This document shows, piece after piece, positions 60,268-64,000 of a stretch of DNA of 64,000 nt (the stretch's first letter is position 1; each line of letters starts with the position of its first letter). The stretch lies in the NCBI RefSeq assembly GCF_013340305.1, contig NZ_BLVP01000008.1, positions 297,408 to 361,407 of the forward strand. Direction: 5' to 3'. Position numbers and translations under genes: made by a program. The notes below the pieces were generated by a model. The model saw only the letters and a list, made by a program, of their open reading frames with translations. It did no database searches and was not told where the DNA came from. This DNA comes from Desulfovibrio psychrotolerans. Lineage in GTDB: Bacteria > Desulfobacterota > Desulfovibrionia > Desulfovibrionales > Desulfovibrionaceae.

Positions 60268-61455
60268 ATGAGAACAGCAGACAGGATGCAGGGCGTTCAC
60301 AGGTCGTACATACGGGAAATCCTCAAGGTAACAGCGCGGCCGGAGGTCATTTCCTTCGCGGGCGGGCTTCCGCACCCGGATTCCTTCCCTGCGGACAAGG
60401 TGGCGCAGGCGGCTGCCCATGTTTTTGCAGAAGATGGCGCGGCAGCCCTGCAATATTCCACCACAGAAGGGTATGAACCGCTTCGCAACTGGATTGCGGA
60501 ACGCTACGCGAAACAGGGGCTTGCTGCCCGGCCGGATGATATCCTCATCACCACAGGCTCCCAGCAGGCGTTGGATATGGTGGGCCGCGCCCTGTGCAAC
60601 CGGGGCGAGCCTATGGTCATAGAGCGTCCGGGGTACCTCGGCGCCATTCAGTGTTTTTCCATGTACGGGGTGGATTTCAAGCCGGTGGACCTTCTGGAAA
60701 CCGGCGTAGATACCGGACAACTCGATGCCGTGCTGCAACAGACCGGCGCACGGTTCTTCTACGCCGTCCCCAATTTCCAAAACCCCTCGGGTATTTCCTA
60801 CGATGCCCCCACCCGCAAGGCTGTGGCGGAAATTGCAGGGCGGCACGGCTGCATCGTCATAGAAGACAACCCCTACGGAGAACTGCGTTTCATGGGTGAA
60901 GACCTTCCGCCCGTGCGCAGCTACATGACAACCCCCTCCATCCTGCTCGGTTCCTTTTCCAAGATGGTTGCCCCGGGTATGCGCCTCGGCTGGGTGTATG
61001 CCCCGGACGGCCTCATGGACAGCCTCGTGCGGGCCAAACAGGCCTGCGACCTGCACACCGCCACGCTCACTCAGCGCATACTCTACCGCTATCTGGCGGA
61101 TAATGACGTGGATGCGCACATCGCCTCCATCCGCGAACGCTACAAAACCCACCGCGACCTCATGGTGGCTGCCATACGCGAGCACTTCCCGCAGGAGGTG
61201 CGCGCCACAGACCCTCAGGGCGGCATGTTCCTCTGGTGCACCCTGCCGCAGGGCCTTTCCGCCGAACAGGTGTTCGAACGGGCCATACAGCGCAACGTGG
61301 CCTTTGTGCCGGGCCGCCCCTTCTACGTGGACGGAACGGACAACACCTTCCGCCTGAACTTCTCCAACGCCAGCCCGGAGAAGATAGAAGAAGGCATCGC
61401 CCGCCTCGGAGCCTGCCTGCGCGAGTGCCTGCATCAGGCACAAAGCGCGGCCTGA
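60268..61455 (+). CDS. PLP-dependent aminotransferase, class I/II (2-aminoadipate/aromatic type)
   Basis: Predicted 395-residue cytosolic aminotransferase. It resembles the LysN/ARO8-type group: start IREILKVTARPEVISFAGGL, PHPDSFPADKVAQAAA, ALQYSTTEGYEPLRNWIAER, then ILITTGSQQALDMVGRALCN (PLP phosphate-binding), NPSGISYDAPTRKAVAEIAG, EDNPYGELRFMGEDLPPVRS, and LGSFSKMVAPGMRLGWVYAP with the PLP lysine in SFSKMVAPG. The arginine in FRLNFSNASPEKIEEG binds the substrate carboxylate. Substrate could be aromatic or branched-chain amino acids or 2-aminoadipate. AGGAGGAA upstream of the ATG at 60268 decides the start. Confidence 0.9.
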   Translation: MRTADRMQGVHRSYIREILKVTARPEVISFAGGLPHPDSFPADKVAQAAAHVFAEDGAAALQYSTTEGYEPLRNWIAERYAKQGLAARPDDILITTGSQQALDMVGRALCNRGEPMVIERPGYLGAIQCFSMYGVDFKPVDLLETGVDTGQLDAVLQQTGARFFYAVPNFQNPSGISYDAPTRKAVAEIAGRHGCIVIEDNPYGELRFMGEDLPPVRSYMTTPSILLGSFSKMVAPGMRLGWVYAPDGLMDSLVRAKQACDLHTATLTQRILYRYLADNDVDAHIASIRERYKTHRDLMVAAIREHFPQEVRATDPQGGMFLWCTLPQGLSAEQVFERAIQRNVAFVPGRPFYVDGTDNTFRLNFSNASPEKIEEGIARLGACLRECLHQAQSAA

Positions 61456-61501
61456 CCGCAAGGGAATGCCGCCCATCCGTTTCGGGCAGGACGAAATTAT
61501 G

Positions 61502-61534
61502 CCGGGGCACCCGTTGCGGGATGTCCCGGTTTTT
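61502..61534 (+). terminator. Intrinsic terminator after the aminotransferase gene
   Basis: Stem CCGGGGCACCCG (61502-61513), loop TTG, CGGGATGTCCCGG (61517-61529) with one bulge, then TTTTT. Confidence 0.7.
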
Positions 61535-61586
61535 CATACCCTGCCGGAATATGCCTCGTCCGGTCCGTGCACCGGAACAATGGTTT

Positions 61587-61626
61587 AGGCGCATAGGCGC
61601 ATAGGGGCATAGAGGCACAGGCAGGG
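61587..61626. repeat. 8-bp tandem repeat upstream of thiM
   Basis: AGGCGCAT, AGGCGCAT, AGGGGCAT, AGAGGCAC, AGGCAGGG: five 8-base units, the first two exact. It lies about 60 bases before the thiM start. Confidence 0.75.
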
Positions 61627-61683
61627 CCCGGAAACGCATCAGGTTCCTGGGCACACAACACGTTCATCGGAAAGGAACTCCTC

Positions 61684-62481
61684 ATGGATGCGAACAATAT
61701 CTGGCTGAATGTGGTCGCTGTTCGGCAGGCGTCGCCGCTGGTGCATAACATCACCAACTACGTGGTCATGAACACCACCGCAAACGCCCTGCTCAGCGCG
61801 GGAGCTTCACCCATCATGGCGCATGCCCCGGAAGAGATGGAAGAACTGGTCGCCATTTCCGGCGCGCTGGTGCTGAACATAGGCACCCTGAGCAGGCCGT
61901 GGATAGAAAGCATGCTGCTCGCGGGGCGGTGTGCCGCCGCACGCAAGGTGCCCGTGGTGCTCGACCCTGTGGGCGCCGGTGCGTCCGCCTTGCGCACGGA
62001 AACCTGCCTCACGCTCCTGCGCACGGTGCGTCCCGCCGTGGTCCGCGGTAATGCCTCAGAAATTCTGGCCCTCTGCGGCGCAGAAGGGGCGACCAAAGGT
62101 GTGGATTCAATCAAAGCACCCTCCGATGCGCTTGAGGCGGCGATGCAGCTTTCAGAATCCTTCGGTTGTGTCGTGGTGGTAAGCGGCGAAGAAGATGTCG
62201 TTCTGGGCGGCGGCAGAACCGTCCGACTGCGGGGCGGCAGCGCCCTCATGCCACGGGTTACGGGAATGGGCTGCACGGCCACCGCGCTGGTGGCGGCGCA
62301 TGTGGCGGCTGCGGGCGATGCCTTTACCGGGGCGTTGTGCGGCATGGCCGTGATGGCTGTGGCGGGCGGCATGGCGGCAGAGCAGGCCGCAGGACCGGGC
62401 AGCTTTCAGGTGCATTTTCTGGATGCGTTGTACGCCATGCAACTGCAAAATATTCATGACCATGTGGTGGTAGAGGCATGA
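61684..62481 (+). CDS. thiM: Hydroxyethylthiazole kinase ThiM
   Basis: Salvage enzyme that phosphorylates the thiazole alcohol to HET-phosphate, the ThiE substrate. Predicted 265 residues, standard. SPLVHNITNYVVMNTTANAL and LLSAGASPIMAHAPEEMEEL near the start, PVVLDPVGAGASALRTETCL, RGNASEILALCGAEGATKGV and the anion-hole/catalytic segment PRVTGMGCTATALVAAHVAA are all present. AAAGGAA precedes the ATG. It overlaps thiE by 4 bases (ATGA). No TPP riboswitch was recognised upstream. Confidence 0.95.
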   Translation: MDANNIWLNVVAVRQASPLVHNITNYVVMNTTANALLSAGASPIMAHAPEEMEELVAISGALVLNIGTLSRPWIESMLLAGRCAAARKVPVVLDPVGAGASALRTETCLTLLRTVRPAVVRGNASEILALCGAEGATKGVDSIKAPSDALEAAMQLSESFGCVVVVSGEEDVVLGGGRTVRLRGGSALMPRVTGMGCTATALVAAHVAAAGDAFTGALCGMAVMAVAGGMAAEQAAGPGSFQVHFLDALYAMQLQNIHDHVVVEA

Positions 62482-63110
62482 GGCAGCGGGTAGATTATTC
62501 CCTGTATCTCGTCACAGACCGCGCCCTGTGCGGCGGGCACGGTGTTGTGCAGACCGTGCGCGAAGCCGTTGCAGGCGGTGTCACCGTGGTGCAGCTGCGG
62601 GAAAAATCGCTGGACACCCGCACCTTTGTGGAAACAGCCCGCGCCGTCAGGGCAGAACTTGCGCCCCTCGGCGTGCCGCTGCTCATCAACGACAGGGTGG
62701 ACGTGGCGCTTGCCTGCGGTGCAGACGGCGTGCATCTGGGCCAGACAGACATGCCTTATGAAACCGCCCGTGCGCTGCTCGGCAGGGATGCCATCATCGG
62801 CCTCTCCGTGGAAACCATGGCCCACGTGCACGAGGCCAAGCGGCTGGATGTGGATTATCTGGGCATAAGTCCTGTGTTCGCCACATCCACCAAGGCCGAT
62901 ACGGCACCGCCGTGGGGGCTGGAAGGGGTGCGGCGCATCCGTCTTGCCACCCATCACCTGCTGGTGGGCATAGGCGGCATCGGCGCAGGCAATGCGGCAG
63001 ATGTGCTGCTGGCCGGAGCGGACGGCGTGGCCGTGGTTTCCGCCCTCTGCGGGCAGCCGGACGTGCGCCTTGCCGCAGCGGCCCTTCGCCGCACCGTGGA
63101 CGGAAAATAG
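62478..63110 (+). CDS. thiE: Thiamine-phosphate synthase ThiE
   Basis: Joins HMP-diphosphate and HET-phosphate to thiamine phosphate. Predicted 210 residues with the TIM-barrel marks YSLYLVTDRALCGGHGVVQT, GGVTVVQLREKSLDTRTFVE, LINDRVDVALACGADGVHLG (Mg-binding Asp and substrate loop), DYLGISPVFATSTKADTAPP and GIGGIGAGNAADVLLAGADG near the phosphate site. Coupled to thiM by ATGA, so the pair supports salvage-type thiamine synthesis. Genes for HMP synthesis (thiC, thiD) are not in this window. Confidence 0.95.
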   Translation: MRQRVDYSLYLVTDRALCGGHGVVQTVREAVAGGVTVVQLREKSLDTRTFVETARAVRAELAPLGVPLLINDRVDVALACGADGVHLGQTDMPYETARALLGRDAIIGLSVETMAHVHEAKRLDVDYLGISPVFATSTKADTAPPWGLEGVRRIRLATHHLLVGIGGIGAGNAADVLLAGADGVAVVSALCGQPDVRLAAAALRRTVDGK

Positions 63111-63161
63111 CCGCATTCCTGTCGGCCCGCAGCGGCCCGCCATATATCCGTTACTGGCCCG

Positions 63162-63917
63162 TCAGGCGGGCGAAACTTCTGACTGGCGGAAGGCAAAGGC
63201 CTCCTTTTCCACAGCATCCGGTTCTATGCCGTAGGCGGCCAGCTCTTCCAGCACGGTCTGCTGCATGCCGCTCGGTCCGCACAGGTAGAATGAGGCCGTG
63301 GTGGATCGTATATGCCGCGCCAGCATCTCGCGTGAAAAGTGCCCCTTTTCAAACCGTATGTGGGGCCTGTCTTCCTCGAAATACATGTCCGGGTTGGTTT
63401 CCCGGCTGAGAACGTGAATCACCGTCAGCCGCATGCTCCGTGCCATATCCTCCAGCTCCGCAGCGGCAAAGGCATCGGCAAAGGTCTTGTTGCACCAGAA
63501 CAGCGTGCACACGTTCTGCGCCCCCGTCTTGCAGAAGTGGCGCAAAACAGAAAGAAACGGCGTTATACCCACCCCGCCTGCAATCATGACCACCTCTTCC
63601 CGCTGCGTTATGTCCTTACAGAAGGCCCCGAAAGGCCCGGCGCACTGCACGCGGGCGCTGGAGTCCAGCGAGGGCACAAGCTGCGAGGAAAAACGCCCTT
63701 TGCCTTTAATGGTCATTTGCAGCGTGTCACCGGGGGCCCCGGATATGGTGAACGGATGCGGCTCCGACCACACGCCGTCTTCCATAATGCGTATGGTGGC
63801 GAACTGGCCGGGACGGAATTTTTTGAACCGCTCGTCCGCCACGTCCAGAACAATGGTGGTGGTGTCGCTGTTCTCCCGGATGGTTTTCATCACTCTGGCC
63901 GGTTTGGGTTCGCTCAT
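63162..63917 (-). CDS. Ferredoxin-NADP reductase-like FAD/NAD-binding oxidoreductase
   Basis: Predicted 251-residue cytosolic flavoprotein of the FNR superfamily. The FAD domain (about 5-100) has FRPGQFATIRIME and EPHPFTISGAPG, where the family has 'R-x-Y-S/T'. The NAD domain follows: VVMIAGGVGITPFLSVLRHF is the pyridine-nucleotide start, and FYLCGPSGMQQTVLEELAA is the C-G-P motif. There is no C-terminal 2Fe-2S cysteine cluster, so it needs a partner such as ferredoxin, rubredoxin or a membrane protein. GGAGG is just upstream of the ATG at 63917. Convergent with thiE. Confidence 0.88.
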   Translation of the reverse strand: MSEPKPARVMKTIRENSDTTTIVLDVADERFKKFRPGQFATIRIMEDGVWSEPHPFTISGAPGDTLQMTIKGKGRFSSQLVPSLDSSARVQCAGPFGAFCKDITQREEVVMIAGGVGITPFLSVLRHFCKTGAQNVCTLFWCNKTFADAFAAAELEDMARSMRLTVIHVLSRETNPDMYFEEDRPHIRFEKGHFSREMLARHIRSTTASFYLCGPSGMQQTVLEELAAYGIEPDAVEKEAFAFRQSEVSPA

Positions 63918-63953
63918 GGAGCCTCCGCTGCTGGGGTGGTTCTTTGTGCCGCC

Positions 63954-63981
63954 ATTGTAGCGCAACCCGGCTGTTTGTCCA
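63954..63981 (-). promoter_or_regulatory. Predicted promoter of the FNR-like gene
   Basis: On the minus strand: TGGACA (63981-63976), 16-base spacer, TACAAT (63959-63954). Start near 63947, about 30 bases before the ATG. Confidence 0.5.
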
Positions 63982-64000
63982 GCCGCATACCGGCATGGCG

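Noticed and set aside
61456-61683. TPP riboswitch before thiM
   Set aside because: I looked for the conserved CTGAGA and ACCTGA cores and found neither; the stem there is a simple terminator.

Overview
The window is a GC-rich chromosomal segment from a Gram-negative, flagellated bacterium. Gene order and content fit the Desulfovibrionaceae (Desulfovibrio-type Desulfobacterota). The supporting features are the run lysS-lolC-lolD-bamA-amidase-ompH-lpxD-fabZ-lpxA-lpxI, an LpxI-type lipid A pathway, a SulP anion transporter, an extended fliS behind fliD, and several proteins carrying the short N-terminal zinc-ribbon motif IRCPxC...ATCPxC...FRFR. I see no phage, insertion sequence, CRISPR array or rRNA. 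The assignment is an inference from gene content; no marker gene was compared.

Layout. 1-10.9 kb (+): two overlapping glycosyltransferases, then three zinc-ribbon/YIP1-type membrane proteins plus one YIP1-like protein without the ribbon, with a polar amino-acid ABC transporter (binding protein, permease, ATPase) set among them. 11-15 kb: a lipoprotein, then a convergent fliD-fliS pair with a good sigma-28 promoter. 15-21.4 kb (-): one long operon uppS-cdsA-PLP decarboxylase-dxr-rseP-tsaB (undecaprenyl carrier, phospholipid and isoprenoid synthesis, site-2 protease, tRNA modification). 22-26.8 kb (+): SulP transporter, hemolysin-III-type membrane protein, Kef-type cation/proton antiporter. 26.8-31 kb (-): cheX, then the cheR-HDOD pair, and a secreted alpha/beta-hydrolase-like protein that lacks the usual nucleophile. 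31.4-36 kb (+): a complete branched-chain amino-acid transporter livJ-H-M-G-F. 36-38.8 kb (-): thioesterase, slyX, EVE protein, and a diverged diadenylate-cyclase-domain protein.

39-41.5 kb (+) holds the most unusual gene: an 830-residue protein that reads as a split FliM middle domain followed by FliG-like repeats, with no SpoA/FliN domain. It is followed by a YgiQ-type radical SAM gene (-) that appears leaderless, a FapA/DUF342 gene (+), an EF-hand protein, and two near-identical tRNA-Asn units, each with its own promoter and terminator. 47.9-60 kb (+) is the envelope-biogenesis block: lysS, lipoprotein export (lolC, lolD), beta-barrel assembly (bamA with an extra N-terminal domain), cell-wall amidase, Skp/OmpH chaperone and the lipid A genes lpxD-fabZ-lpxA, then lpxI behind a terminator. 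The window ends with an aminotransferase, thiM-thiE, and a ferredoxin-reductase-like flavoprotein (-).

A recurring theme is short tandem repetition with an 8-13 bp period, both between genes (several 10-bp arrays, two of them directly upstream of predicted promoters) and as 3-4-residue repeats in protein linkers.
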